Source: Salvator merianae
Lineage: Eukaryota > Chordata > Lepidosauria > Squamata > Teiidae
Direction: 5' to 3'
DNA length: 64,000 bases
Assembly (NCBI GenBank): GCA_003586115.2
Contig: QVOM02000021.1
Coordinates: 13,063,898-13,127,897 of the forward strand
Shown here piece after piece: positions 44,744 to 56,862 of this stretch; position 1 is the first letter of the stretch, and every line of letters starts with the position of its first letter. Made by a program: the position numbers and the translations under genes. The notes beneath the pieces are model-generated. The model saw only the letters and a program-made list of their open reading frames with translations, was not told the DNA's origin and ran no database searches.

Positions 44744-45100
44744 CAGGGTTTCCCAAAGCACAAGCAATGGTCCACTAGCTGGTTGTGGAGGAATTTAGGT
44801 GGGCCACAATGAGATAAGTGGCACAAAAAAAAAAAATCTGAGTGGCGCTTGAGAGGGTTCGAGAACAAGTACTTCTGCCTGCACAAAAGCTGCCTTAATA
44901 TCTACAGCCAGTGCCATTCCCAGTCAATACACAAGCAGTGCTCCTCGAGGAGAGGCACCACACAGCACAAGCTGCAGGCTGAGACAGCCCCAGAAATCAG
45001 CAGCTACACAGTCCTATCTCCTAAACTGGGGTAGGCTGCTTGCCTAATATCTGGGCCATTGTTTAATGGGTCACAAAACACCAAAATCTGCAAAACCCTG
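44744..45100. mobile_element. hAT-type MITE (357 bp)
   Basis: Termini CAGGGTTTCCCAAAGC (left) and, reverse complemented, CAGGGTTTTGCAGATTTT (right) form short imperfect inverted repeats of Charlie-like type. The flanking 8-mers GTTTAGAA and ATTTACAG agree at five of eight positions, consistent with a decayed 8-bp target duplication. No transposase frame. Confidence 0.65.
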
Positions 45101-46649
45101 ATTTACAGTGCTGCTTTGAGTAAATGCACTAAGTGAATTGCTCTGTTTATTATCATTCTCCCACTAGTTGAAGTTTTGATTTCATATCTCTTTTCCTTCC
45201 AATTCCTAATAAAAGCTACTGCTCATCTTTCTTTGGTTTCAGCTCCCCAGCTCTACCTACTGTTTTGAAACTCAGTTGGAAAAAAAAAAAAATCAAGCAC
45301 CTGGCATGCCTGTGGGCATGGGCAGAGAGCTAGAGGAGCACACTGAATATCTCTTATGCAAAGATTGGAGGAAAAGCTTTCTAAACATTTAGAAGCTATT
45401 ACTTCAAGCTTCAATAATGTAAACTGCCAGTAGAAAACCAGGCCACTCAAAGCAATCTCTATAATCTTCTAGAAAGTCTGTTTTAGCTAGTAGAAACTAA
45501 TTTTGAAAAACAGAATTCACACAGTATTTTTGAAAAAAAAAAAAAAAGATCAGTTTAATACTTTAGGATGCTCAGAGCCATGAACCTGAACATGTTTTCC
45601 CTGCAGATAAATGTAACTATTACATACATCTATTAATCCCTGAGATTCAGTATATACAAGACATAATATGTATCAGATAGAGTTACCGTCCCCATAGCAA
45701 ACATAACTTTCAGATTTTGACTTGTGGTCTCTAATATAAACAGAGTTAGGCAGTCCCTTCACATTAAAGAGGAAGAACGGAATCAGCTATTCTATAAGTC
45801 CATTTACTTAGCTGTAATACAGATTGCGCCAAAGGCAGTGCTGGTAGACTGACATGACAGTGCATGGTGAGGAGCAGCTGTCCTCACTACTGTTGGTTTT
45901 GAATCTTAATTCGCTTTGAAGAGCCGGTTTTGCATCTTCTCTCCTTTCCAACCTGTATGGTTTTTTGCCCCTCCATCTAGCTGTCCAACTTGGACTCCAT
46001 CACAATGGAATGAACCTCAGTTGTCACACTCAATTTAATGACTCCTTTCTAGACTGGTGCTAAGGCTTTAGTCCTCAGCTACCTGTACCATTCATTTTTA
46101 AAATGCTATCATAAAATGTCTTTAGTTTCTTTAGAAAAACAATTTGCTTTTCATTTTATGTAATTCAGAAGGCCTACCTGGATACTTACCATCTTTCCTA
46201 CTGGATATAGCACAAGAGGTCTCAACAATGTTGGGTTAAGGCTCAGCCAAGGATTTCCTTGGTAGAAGAGCAAGGAACAAAGGCATATTTCAATTATTAA
46301 CTGACCACTGTTTCCAGTTTCTTCCAAAGCTAACATCTTAATTTCTGACACATGGCTGACAAAATTTTGAAGTGATATAGATTAGGCAGAAAGGACCAGT
46401 TTGCAGAGTTTTATTCCTCACCAAAATGTGAAGTCTTCTGTGTGAACAGATGAGGCCTCTGGTGCTTTATCCATAGAGAAAGACTGTTCACTGTAACATC
46501 TTTTTGAAATATAGATCATAGAGGTCTCATTTATTTTTAGATGTACTAAAGCTTAAAAACCACTGGGTTGGATGGAAAGCAAAACCAAATTGTCTAATAC
46601 TGGACCTGCCAAAGGCAGCAACTGCAGACCTAAAGAGGTCAAGACTCTA

Positions 46650-47256
46650 GTGTCTAGCCTTTGTGAAGGTTAAGGGGACCTTTCACATGGTAGCCCTCCA
46701 GATTTCTTGAATGGAGGCATTGTTGGAGAAGGCTGCTGAACTCACTTCAGAGTTACTGGAATGTACAATGATGTCCAGTGGAACAGTATGCCACTGCTAA
46801 GCAATACATGCTTTAATCAAATGAGTGATGATCTACCCAGAAGTTTTCTGCCCAAGTCTCACAAGATAAAAGCAAATAAAAACAGAGTCCATCCTGTTAA
46901 TGTCCCCCATACATTGAATACAGTCCCTTAAGGCTTATCTGATATCTAACAGATGCTACAACCGCTCAAGTCTGTATGATGACTTGGGACAGAAGAAAGG
47001 AAAACAAATGTCCTGCCGAGAAGGGAAGCAAGTATCCATCTTCAGCTTGAAAGAAGGATCCATGTAAAGAGCTAATGGATCTCATGCAAAAACTCAAATC
47101 CTTGATTAACTGAAAGCACTGAAAGTTCAGAAACACTAGTGGTGATGTTATAGCCACTAAGAAGGCTATCTTGTAAGAAAGGATCTTAAGGTTTAAAAGA
47201 AACTGGACTGAAGTCAGCAACATTAACTCTAGTAACTGGGCAGACTCAATGGCCAA
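46650..47256 (-). pseudogene. DIRS-like tyrosine recombinase remnant
   Basis: 'LKILSYKIAFLVAITS' is followed by a frameshift that removes the box-I arginine context, and in the C-terminal half the 'HS-x-R' motif reads HSSN, so the box-II arginine is also gone. A stop interrupts the segment before 'KVPFTF'. No function is expected. Confidence 0.7.
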
Positions 47257-48262
47257 GAAACTGGGCCAGATCTGGATGGAACACAGTTCCCTGTATGAAA
47301 AGACTGCGAACTAGTGGAAGGATTCAATGGGGAAGGTTGGACATGGGTTGCAGAAAAGGAAAGCATGGTTTCCTTAGTCAAAATGGTATAATAGGGATGA
47401 CCCTGGCACGAACCAACCTCATGATGAGACCTGTTGGGGGGGCATAAAGAAGATTGTCTGGACAGGAGTGAGACAGAAAATCCATCCCCACAGTTTCCAG
47501 CTCCCAATACTCCCATATGTAAAATTGTGTCTTCAGGCTCATGCAAGTATCACAGAGATCTAGTACTGGACAAACTAACCTGGATCTGCTGAAATATCTG
47601 AGAAGACACTAAGTTGGATCTAACTTCCCCCTGCTGAGGGCATGCACCAATAAATTTTCACTTCCTTTGATGTGCAGGGCTATGAGTGACAGGATGAAAA
47701 AATTGGCTTTGTAAGCACTGAATGTCTGAGGATCTAATCCCCACTTGTCAAGTTATATGTGCCTTGGCAGTGACATATGTCATTACCAGGATGTTCCTGG
47801 AGCAAATCCAATGACAATAGCTCCAAAGAACCAAGCCAATGGCCTGGAGTTTCATAAATTGGTCCTCTTCTTAATTCTTGTTCTATCCAATGACTCAAGG
47901 CAGAACAATCTAAATAGTCAAAGATACATCTATAATTATCACAATTTGAGATGGCTCTATTAAGTACAATATATGTCTCAGATCAGATTCTGAAAATTCA
48001 TCCACCAATTGAGAATATGTCAGAGACTGGTAGACGGAGAAGGATGAGTTTCTTAGATGCTCTATAGTTCTCAAAAAACAGGATGAACCACTGCAACTTT
48101 CAGAGATGATGCTCGACCCAAGACACCAGGTCTAGATAAGAAAACATTACGCCTAATAAATTGACCAAATCTATTAGATCTGCAGAACTCAAAGGAATAA
48201 CCTGTGTTGCAAGACAAGATTTAATCTTGTCTAAGGTTCTTTGGATTGCTTCTCTATCATTT

Positions 48263-48472
48263 TTATGGTGGTGCCCAACTGATCCACCACTGGAGAAAGG
48301 ATAGATTGCTTTTCTTTTGGTTTACTAAGAACCCTAAATAAATTACATGAGCTAGAGAAATCTCTACTACTTGGTGCGCCTCCTGATGTAAGGAACCCTG
48401 AATCAGAAAGCCATCAAAATAGGCATAAATGTTAAAGGCCAAGGCCCTTCTAATGGAGGACAGGGATTCCAT
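48263..48472 (-). pseudogene. DIRS-like reverse transcriptase remnant with internal deletion
   Basis: The frame joins 'MESLSSIRRAL', which in these RTs lies before motif A, directly to 'AFNIYAYFDGFL', which is motif C. Motifs A and B, normally of the order of a hundred residues between them, are absent, and the second catalytic aspartate of YLDD is Gly. The C-terminal side 'LGFLVNQKKSNL' is intact for a short distance. Confidence 0.75.
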
Positions 48473-49061
48473 CCTAAAATTCCTGGGTCAGGGAACTTTA
48501 GCTCCAAGATGAAGGCCTTCATCTACCAATCACCTTCAGGACAAAAAAAGAATCAAGTACACTTTCTGTCTCCCTCCTCCCCTGTGGAACAGGCCCCACT
48601 GCTATGCACAAGCATAGAGCTTGCAAGATCCAAAAAACTACCAGGGCATGCCCTAGAAACTGGGGGTGGCAGGACATATAGAGAAGGAGATGCAGTGAAC
48701 TCTGTTTTTAAAAACCTGAGAAATTACTTGAATTGCCCAATAATCCAAGGTCAGCAATTCCCAGACCCCACTGAAATAACTCAATCCATCAGAAAGGTTC
48801 TCCATCAGGCTCCATCAGAAAAGGTCCCACAGTCAGACATGGGCCTTGGAATTACTGGAGGAACCATAAGTGGATGGCTATGGGCTTGAAGAGTAAGGGC
48901 TTGATCATCTGCAATGCTGTCTTGATATGGCCCAGGGTGATCTGTTGCTAAAGTCAAAGTGGCCAAAATGTATTACCATACTTAGATTTAAGTGATCTGG
49001 AAAATGAAGATTTCCCATTAGGCTTCAACACAGGCAAAACAAGCTTTTGATCATTGGTTTC

Positions 49062-49082
49062 TACACACACACACACACACAC
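49062..49082. repeat. (AC)n microsatellite
   Basis: About ten uninterrupted AC units, inside the DIRS-like element's upstream part; it must have arisen after the insertion. Confidence 0.9.
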
Positions 49083-51459
49083 AAAAATGGCTAGTGCACT
49101 GCATTCTCTCCAAACAATCTGAGCTCCTTCAAGGGTTTTCTCCAACAAATTTATTCTAGGCACCTGGTCTGCCTGCCAGTATTTCAGCAAGATTGTTCAT
49201 CTAGAAGCTGCTAAATAAATCAAGACTCTGGCTGCAAACCGGACAGAATAAACTGAAACATTCACCACAAATGTTCATGATTACAGAGAGAAATCAACCA
49301 GACTAAACCAGTGAAGGCACTCCACATTAGTCTCCTAATCTACAAAGGAAGGATCAAACCACTCATCGTCTTCTTGGGAAGATGAGGACTCTCAGTCACC
49401 CTCATTGTGTTTAGAATGTGAGCATGAGGAGGAGGAATGAAAAATGTCCACATTTTACTGTGTTTACTTGGTAGTCCTGTAACAAGAGCAAACTGACACA
49501 CAACTGCCTTATTGCATTTAGATGCCAACATCTGCTCTATTCCTCCTAACACTATCTATCGAAATTGCTGTGACAAGGAGTGGCCAGTCAACCACATATC
49601 CTTATTACCAGATCATTACAAAACTGATTTGGAGACATTGACACACCCTTTTCTTCAGAAGAGGATTCATTCCTTAAAACATTAGGAAAAGGAAGAGTCT
49701 CAATGTTAAAATGCCGTGTACTAGAAGGAACAGCAGCTCAAAAACCAAAACCAGCAGAGGACCATGCTGACGCAACCAGCTTTGAAGGACAGAAAAAATC
49801 TGACTGAGATACTGAAAGGTTAAAAGGAGGAGTTTGGGAAGTGAGAGAAAGCTCAGAAGGATTAGAGAAAGAAGAAAGAAGGCTGGCTAAAGGTCAGAAT
49901 CCTTCAATGCTTAGGTTCCTTAAGCTTAAAGAGAAGCCTTTGAAGATCTTTGTAAATTTTTACAGAAGTTTTTTGGGGAGCTGGCCAAAATGATCTGTGG
50001 TAGAGGCACCAGGAGCCATGGCAGACTCCACCACTGCAGATTCAGGAGCAGCTGAAGCCATTTCTGCCATAACCATAGATCGATGAAAAAATAGCTGCCA
50101 AACGCCTAACTGCAGCTTCAACGATTTCTTTAGTGTCACACAAAGAATAAAGCAAAGAGTGGCAGAGAAAAAGTCCATTCTGTGCTGTAGTGATATGGGC
50201 TCAGAAAGAGGCAGGATCAGTCCCAGTTGGCAGAGGAGGAAAATGATCAATCTATGATTTTGTCCCTTGCTGCTCAGCCAAGGAAAATGTCAGCTAAGCC
50301 TCAACTCTATATACATGAGACCTCTGGTGTGAGCTATCCACTGAGAAACTCAGAATACAACTCTAAATATACATAATTTTACATATATAGTAAACACTGT
50401 CCATATTCAGTAATGCAACATAATTATTAAAGGATATATGTAAATAGCATTACCAAATGAAGGATATGTGTCAAGTATGTGCCAGACAACTTATTATCAG
50501 ATCTAGAATTCTTTCAAACTTCATTTGTCTGCATTTAATAATGACTATGACCTTTCTTTTGCTTTTGTTGGCTTTTATTTTCTTCAGACCAGCTTCTGCA
50601 AGCTCATTTTCTCAATGACCATTAGAAGTCTAAAAAATTTTCACTGACAACCTTGCATCTCAGATAAATTATCATATCAGGACAAAAACATCTGAAAGTA
50701 AGCAAAGAATACAGCCATAAATTTTCAACAGAGTAATTAAATTTTTCACTCCTTAAGAAGCCACACTGATCACCAGAGGGTCTGTACTGGCCGCTTTGAG
50801 AAGCTCTGCTTTAGACTTACCTAGGAATATATAGTAACAAAACTGAGATATCTATCATCTTAGATTTGTAGAAATTCAAGTATTGTTCAATCAACCCTAC
50901 TTAATGCTTTAAAATATTTGTTTGCAAGTCAGGGAGCCAATACAAAGGTGGAAAAAGAGCTATGTAGTCATTATCCTGTGACTCTTTTGAATGAGTCTGT
51001 TAGAATTTACTTTGGTTTTAAATTTTTATTAGTATAAAATATGGTCACTAGAAATGTATAGTCCTTAAACCTACTTGATATGGATGTGTATACTATGTTG
51101 AATACTTTTAATTCAAGCTTGGCCAGGCTGCAGAAATAAGCTGTAGCATTGGATTTCTTAGCTAATTAAAATGATAAGAGTCAGTAACTTTAAGAAATCA
51201 ATCATCAGAACTCCTGGGGGTACACATGTATCCTATTTTAGTTCAAACAGTGATTTTTAATCTTTGGTCTGTAAACCCACAGGCATGTAGATATAGGACA
51301 TCATAAGGGACATCCCAGAGACTGAGCTCCTCAAATTTCAGTCATTGACATAAGTGGTTTGGCTTCCAGGGAATGAAACAGCTGGGATGCAAGATCACCT
51401 CATGTTCAATTGTAATGAGAGTACAGCATTATGTCCTCTTTTCACATTTTAAATATGCA

Positions 51460-51600
51460 TTGCAGGAAGTAGTAAGCTCTCCTTCACTGGTGGTCTTCAA
51501 ACAGAAGTTGGTTTAGTGAATCCTGCATTAAGTAGGGGGTTGGACTCGATGACTCTGGAGGTCCCTTCCAACTGTATGATTCTATGATTCTATATTAGAT
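51460..51600 (+). mobile_element. CR1 LINE 3' end with ATTCTATG tail
   Basis: 'agtagggggttggactcgatgactctggaggtcccttccaactg' followed by 'tatgattctatgattctat' is the diagnostic CR1 3' terminus, in which a short octamer repeat replaces poly-A. The upstream part 'ctggtggtcttcaaacagaagt' belongs to the same copy. Antisense to ZSWIM6. Confidence 0.92.
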
Positions 51601-53486
51601 TTACATCTTCCACTGGTTCCAAAGCAGTACAAAGTTGCATGATCACGGCTGGAAGTCACCTTCAAACAAGGGTTTACATACCATCTAATTTTTCACATCT
51701 AGTCAATCTCAAGAGCACATTTAACTCCTTCCTGGCACTGAAAAAATGTGGTATAAATCTAGCACAAAATTGCAATCGCACATTATAGCATCCCTAGGGT
51801 GTTAAATTTTCAAGAGGTCAGAGGAGGATTACAAACAGTATGATCAGCTGCATGGCCCAGAAGACTGCAGCCAACATAAAACATTTTCATGTGCTATTAA
51901 GCCCAACCTTTGAAATACTGCTCATGTGGGTTATCACTGCATTTCCACACAAGATCAATTCCAATTCATTTTGGAATTCTCCACCCAACCTTTATGATAC
52001 CAAACTGAGCAGCACTACTATTGAGGATTCTGAGGATATTTAAAATTAATTACTGACTGCTGTTTTTAAAAAGATAAATAAAGGAAGCATGTTTTGGAAA
52101 GATAATACCACGATGAAAGAGTCTCTTTAAATTCCTACACTGCCTTAAAATTCACAACCTTGTATATGCCTAAACGCAAGTACTAATATACTTTTTAGGA
52201 TTTAAAGCCAAATAACGATAGTACTGAGACGTTAAAAGTTCTATCTATTTGGAATTATTAGTGGCCCTTCCATGGGTGCTGCTAAGGACAAAAGAGTAGC
52301 TGGAAAGAGAAACAAAGTCATAGTCATTAAATACAGCCCAACAGAAAGGTTGTCTATGCATGACCCACTTAAATTAACATTGGCTGTTCCTAAGGCAGGC
52401 TTGCTTCTTTTATTGCAGGAAAGTGAAGAAAAGGTGCCATTTAAGATTTCTGCTTGAATGTTGTCTTCACAAAATGCCTTCACTGCCTCTATTAAACAAA
52501 CTGTTCTATTCTGGGGCACCAACACTTCTTCTTTTGAAGCTAAAGTACCTGTTAATTGTCTAGAGCTCAGAAAGGAAATCTGTCCCTTATTATTATTTTT
52601 ATCCTGGTTTTCCACAATATAGAATCAAAGACAGTTTTAAAAGGGCAAATTGTAGTTATCTATCTGGATCTATTTCTGCCACCTCTAAGTGGGACAGAAA
52701 AGCCTCTTCCTTGGAACTTTAGAATGCCACGGCCAGGCTATGAGCTGGAAGGATGGATGGACAGACTGACTCCTATTATTTTTTTCATATTTTCATATGC
52801 CAATCGAATGCAAATTAGCAGAAACTTAGATTTTAAAAGCACTGCCAAGAGAAGATGCTAGCCCATCACAATGGGTTTATTGGTCTGCTCAATTACAGAA
52901 AAATCCCAACTATTATGCTAGAATTTGAAACTTCAACCTTGCCACTGAAACACAGTTACTTCAGGTGCATTTTCAACCTAGTCTGAGATCTGTTTCTGTT
53001 TGTGCAAAATTCACTTGTTCCAGCTGTTGAGTCTGACCTTCTGGCTGCAAGTCAAACTTGTTTCGTGAGTTGACTGCCAGTTCCTTTGGACACTCAAATG
53101 CATGCTGTCTATACCTGGTTTTTAGGATCCATACATTACTAGAGCTGGCTTAAGCTTAGAGGGATCTGATACAGTTTAAAAACAAATGAAAAATTGTCCC
53201 TTCACAGGAGGAAAGCTTTTGATGTGTCTGTTCCACAGGCATTAGGTGTTTATGTTTCTATATGCATAGTCAACCAATCAGCTGAAATCTAAATCACCAA
53301 ATCAAGATTCTCCTGTATAAGTTTAGAACTTGCATATCCAATGTTTAAAAACTTCTTCAGCACACTATAAAGAGATGGATTAGAAGACAGAGTATCTACT
53401 GCAGTGCCTTGAAACTATAGCGAACAGAAGTTACAGGTACTCACATCTCTACTAAATATGTAAAAGGGGGTAGATGGAAGGAAAAA

Positions 53487-53545
53487 GATATATAAATATA
53501 CAGATATACATACATATACACACACAAACACATATACATATATAG
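53487..53545. repeat. Imperfect (TATACA)n/(CA)n microsatellite
   Basis: Interrupted TATACA and CACA units over about 60 bp. Confidence 0.8.
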
Positions 53546-54239
53546 AGAATCTCTATCTTATCTTCTTCCATCCCTGTTTGACATATTTAGTAGCATTTGA
53601 GTATAGATATTTAGACGATGCCTGCTTCAGATATTTGATGTGCGGAACCAAGAGAACCATATTATTGCTAAGCAAGAAAAATGAAAAGAAAAAAAAATCC
53701 CAACTATTTTTTCCCTTGAGAAGTCTTCAGTATCAACAAACAACCTTTGCCCATACTTTTCACAGACACTGTTAGTGCCATCATCATAGAAACATGACAA
53801 TAGGCCTAACAAAAAGCTCAAAGTCAAAGTACAAAGTTTTATACTCAGGGACATTTGAAAGCTTTAATATATGCCATTAGAAGATATGTTTTTCTCAGCA
53901 GGATAACAAAATAATGTCAGAGTCTACAACACTGATTACAAACAGCGGGCAGATATCTGAAGGTAAAGGAGTGATGGAGAGGTTGCATGCTGAGGCTATG
54001 AGGAAAAATGAATTTTTAATGTAAAAATCAACTAAAAAATCATTATATGGATAAATTATAAGTCAGTTGATCCTGAACAAAAATACAAAGCCAATAACAA
54101 ATTACAAAGTTTATAATAAAATATAAAAGAAATAAAATACAATCAGTCAATAATGAATGTAAGTGCATGTCATTCAAAAACGAAGTTTGCAAAACAAAAG
54201 TGGTGTTTCATGTCAAAAAAGTTCAGGAACCTCTGGTCT

Positions 54240-54430
54240 ACACTTTATACCTCACATGCTTCTTTTCTGATGAATTTGCATCTCTTTATACTACACTTTG
54301 GCTGAAGAAAACAGCCTCCCTTCCTCTTTCAGGGACTGTTTTTGAATTGTACTTTCTTTACATTGGTTTTATTGTCACCTGCCCTGAGACCTCTGGGTAA
54401 GGCAGGACAGAAATACAAATAAATGAACAA
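54240..54430 (+). mobile_element. L2-type LINE 3' tail
   Basis: 'ttattgtcacctgccctgagacctctgggtaaggcaggacagaaata' then 'caaataaatgaac', the same 3' module as at 5220 and 56800. The preceding 'cctctttcagggactgtttttgaattgtac' matches this tail class. Confidence 0.65.
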
Positions 54431-54499
54431 AAAGTCAAGTGTAAAGGGCTGAAGCTTTAGCAATCAAAACAATACGTTGAACAAAAGAACACAGTAGGA

Positions 54500-54710
54500 T
54501 TATAAGATATGCCTTTTCCATGCTGCATCACCACACTGTCAGATCTATTTTTACTAGGCATTATCAAGTTGCTTGTTTTATTCTTTTAATGACAATAATG
54601 CTTATCATTTGTTTTTAATCTGCTTGTAATCATTTTTTCCTTGTTACCTGCCCTGGGATCTTCTGATGAAGAGAGCGTTATACATACATGAAAGAAAAAT
54701 ATAAGATGGC
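54500..54710 (+). mobile_element. L2-type LINE 3' tail, second copy
   Basis: 'ccttgttacctgccctgggatcttctgatgaagagagcgttatacat' repeats the 3' module found 260 bp upstream in the same orientation. It is more diverged and has a poor A-rich tail. Confidence 0.55.
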
Positions 54711-55049
54711 TACAATAGGTGGCATGCAATCACTGTTTTAAACGTACAGAGCAGGGAACGAGAAGGGAAGGGAATTATGCTAATCCATATCGTATATTTG
54801 TTGCCAGCAGTAAGAGACCAAGAGAGAGAGAAGGGGGTAGGGGGAAGAGGAAGAGAGAACAATTGAGACCCAGTCATTTGAGGCAGAGATTATGGCTGCA
54901 TGGGTTATTGTATCAGATGTTACGGGTGCAAAAATGCCTGTCTACATGACATCTGCGCATCTGCAAAAAGACAAGAGTTTAAGTTTAACAGTCTCTTCAC
55001 TCAATCATGAATACATAAATCACTAGCACTGTAATTTAAACCAGACAAC

Positions 55050-55560
55050 CAGCCTTTAGAATCAGTCACCTCGACCAAGTCAAGGGTTCACTTGTTCAGA
55101 TTTTAATACTTCGCTGACATTGTGTCCAGATAGGTATTTTCCTTTATTATTTCATTATTTCAGCAGCCTTCTTTCTGCAGACCAGACTTCTGGTCCACTC
55201 AAACTCCAAAGGAGGAACTAGGGAGAAGAGAAGGAAAGGAAAATACTTCCAGCTCCAAGGCCCTAAGCTCAAGTTACAAGAAATGTGGAATTAATCCAAA
55301 CCTGGCAAAAGGACCAGCTCATTTTACCCTTCGAGCCTGAAACTAGGAAATTTTGTCAGCTGCTCTGAAATAAACAGCTGACTGATTCAGTAGAAAATCC
55401 TTTCATGCTGACTCAAGTGGGAAGCATATTTTGCTCAAAAAATTACACTGCTATCAGGGCGAAGAGTAATAATTTCAAGTGTTCAATAACATGAGTCAGA
55501 CCTGAAATTATCTACAATGCTGCAGCCAGCAAAAATTCCAAACTGGAGTCCAAAACAGAA
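55050..55560. promoter_or_regulatory. Candidate intronic regulatory element
   Basis: A repeat-free block with two E-boxes CAGCTG (near 55360 and 55375), TGCTGACTCA (MARE/AP-1 half-site type, near 55408) and GTGGAATTAATCC. It lies between two LINE tails and a SINE, which have not invaded it. Confidence 0.2.
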
Positions 55561-55737
55561 AGGCTGGGGGCAGGGTGCTTAAAGTTTCAGCAACAAAACA
55601 TAAACAAGAAGACATTTAATCATTTGATGGAAACCTAAATATGCTTGAATGCTATATTTGAGAACTGACACAGCCTTGTGAGGCATGTATGTAGGGGTGT
55701 GTGTGTGTGTACAAGCAGCTGTTTTAAGATGGTGGCA

Positions 55738-55938
55738 GTGGTTGTTGGGTACTACCAAGACATGGCCAACTCCTTGTTGACTGTATAGGCACCTTCATGG
55801 GCACACTATGCAGTTTTCTTGGCAGAGATACAGAAGTGGTTTGCCATTGCCCACTTCTGGAGAGAGGCTGGGGATTAAACCAGCAATCCTCTGCTTTTCT
55901 GGCAGTCTGCTCTACCACTGAACCACAGCCACTCCCAA
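55738..55938 (-). mobile_element. tRNA-derived SINE, near full length
   Basis: On the minus strand: 'gggagtggctgtggttcagtgg' (A-box region), 'gctggtttaatccccag' (B box), 'gaagtgggcaatggcaaaccacttctgtatctctgccaagaaaactgc', and an end 'gtagtacccaacaaccac'. It is the best-preserved copy of the family in the window and is in ZSWIM6 sense orientation. Confidence 0.85.
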
Positions 55939-56449
55939 GGCATATGCACTCTGGTGCCAAAAAATACCATTGATTTCAAGAGGGCCCATCATTAAGTCTA
56001 AGTGTATGCACATGGCATTGTCATTTTAACCTAACAGACTCTTGCAGTTCTCAACCTTCATAAAAACTTACTATTGAGTTATCATCTTGCTTAAATTGCC
56101 TATAATTAGCTTTGCTCCACATGGTTCACTCATGATTTCCTATACTTTGTCTACTGTATGGAGCAATCTCCTCAATGGCATTCATGAAGCAATTATAATA
56201 ATCTCTTCTGGACACCTCCGGAAGGCATACCTAAAAATGGTTTTTGCCTGATCCTCCCTGCTCTTTTTCATTATATTTTTAAATACAACACCTGTTTAGC
56301 TGCTTTATATAAACCATTTCAAAGTTTTATAGGAAAAAGATTATAAAAATACTTTTTAAAAAAGTATTAAAATCCAAAAGTATTTAGATTAGCAGTAACT
56401 TTACCAGGAAAAACAGTTTAAAAGTCAAAACCATTCATTCAATAACATG

Positions 56450-56862
56450 TTGCAAAAATTTATCACGGGGATATTGGGCCACAAATATCTAAAGGAATGT
56501 GTTCTCCCATATCAACCTACCCATGTCTTGAGATCTGCAGATGAGGCCCTCCTCGTTGTACCACCACTTTCGGTAGCCAGAGGGGTGGGCACCCAAGATA
56601 GGGTCTTTTCAGTGGTGGCCCTCAGACTGTGGAACACTCTCCTCTGAGGTGCATCAGGCATCTTCACTTTACATCTTTAGGAGAGCAGTAAACACGCACT
56701 TATTTACCGTTGCCTTTAGCTAAGGAAACAGCATTCTCCGCTTTTGGGCACTGTTACTGTTTTTAGTGTGTGCATTTTACATTCCGCATTTTCTTGTTGT
56801 AACCTGCCCTGAGATCTTTGGGTATAGGGCAGGTTAAAAATGAAAATAAATAAATAAATTTC
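56450..56862 (+). mobile_element. L2-type LINE 3' end with ORF2 C-terminus
   Basis: 'DRVFSVVALRLWNTLL' (about 56600-56647) is the ORF2 terminal motif. The 3' UTR ends 'gttgtaacctgccctgagatctttgggtatagggcagg' plus (AAATA)n at 56840-56860. It is the clearest copy of this 3' end in the window, antisense to ZSWIM6. Confidence 0.85.

Larger units (their letters stand above)
46380..50350 (-). mobile_element. DIRS/Ngaro-like tyrosine-recombinase retrotransposon, decayed
   Basis: Read on the minus strand, a gag-like region (about 50250-49000) is followed by an RT remnant and then tyrosine recombinase remnants. RT: 'IYAYFDGFLIQGSLHQEAHQ' and 'LGFLVNQKKSNL' at 48472-48263, the YLDD box reading YFDG (48421-48410). 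Recombinase: 'KIAFLVAITS' at about 47160, then the C-terminal 'HSSNSEVSSAAFSNNASIQE' and 'WKVPFTF' segment at about 46770-46690. Known: this RT-then-YR order and these motifs identify DIRS-order elements. Stops, frameshifts and lost catalytic residues make it dead. A near-repeat of about 30 bp at 46450 and 50315 may be terminal direct repeats. Confidence 0.82.
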
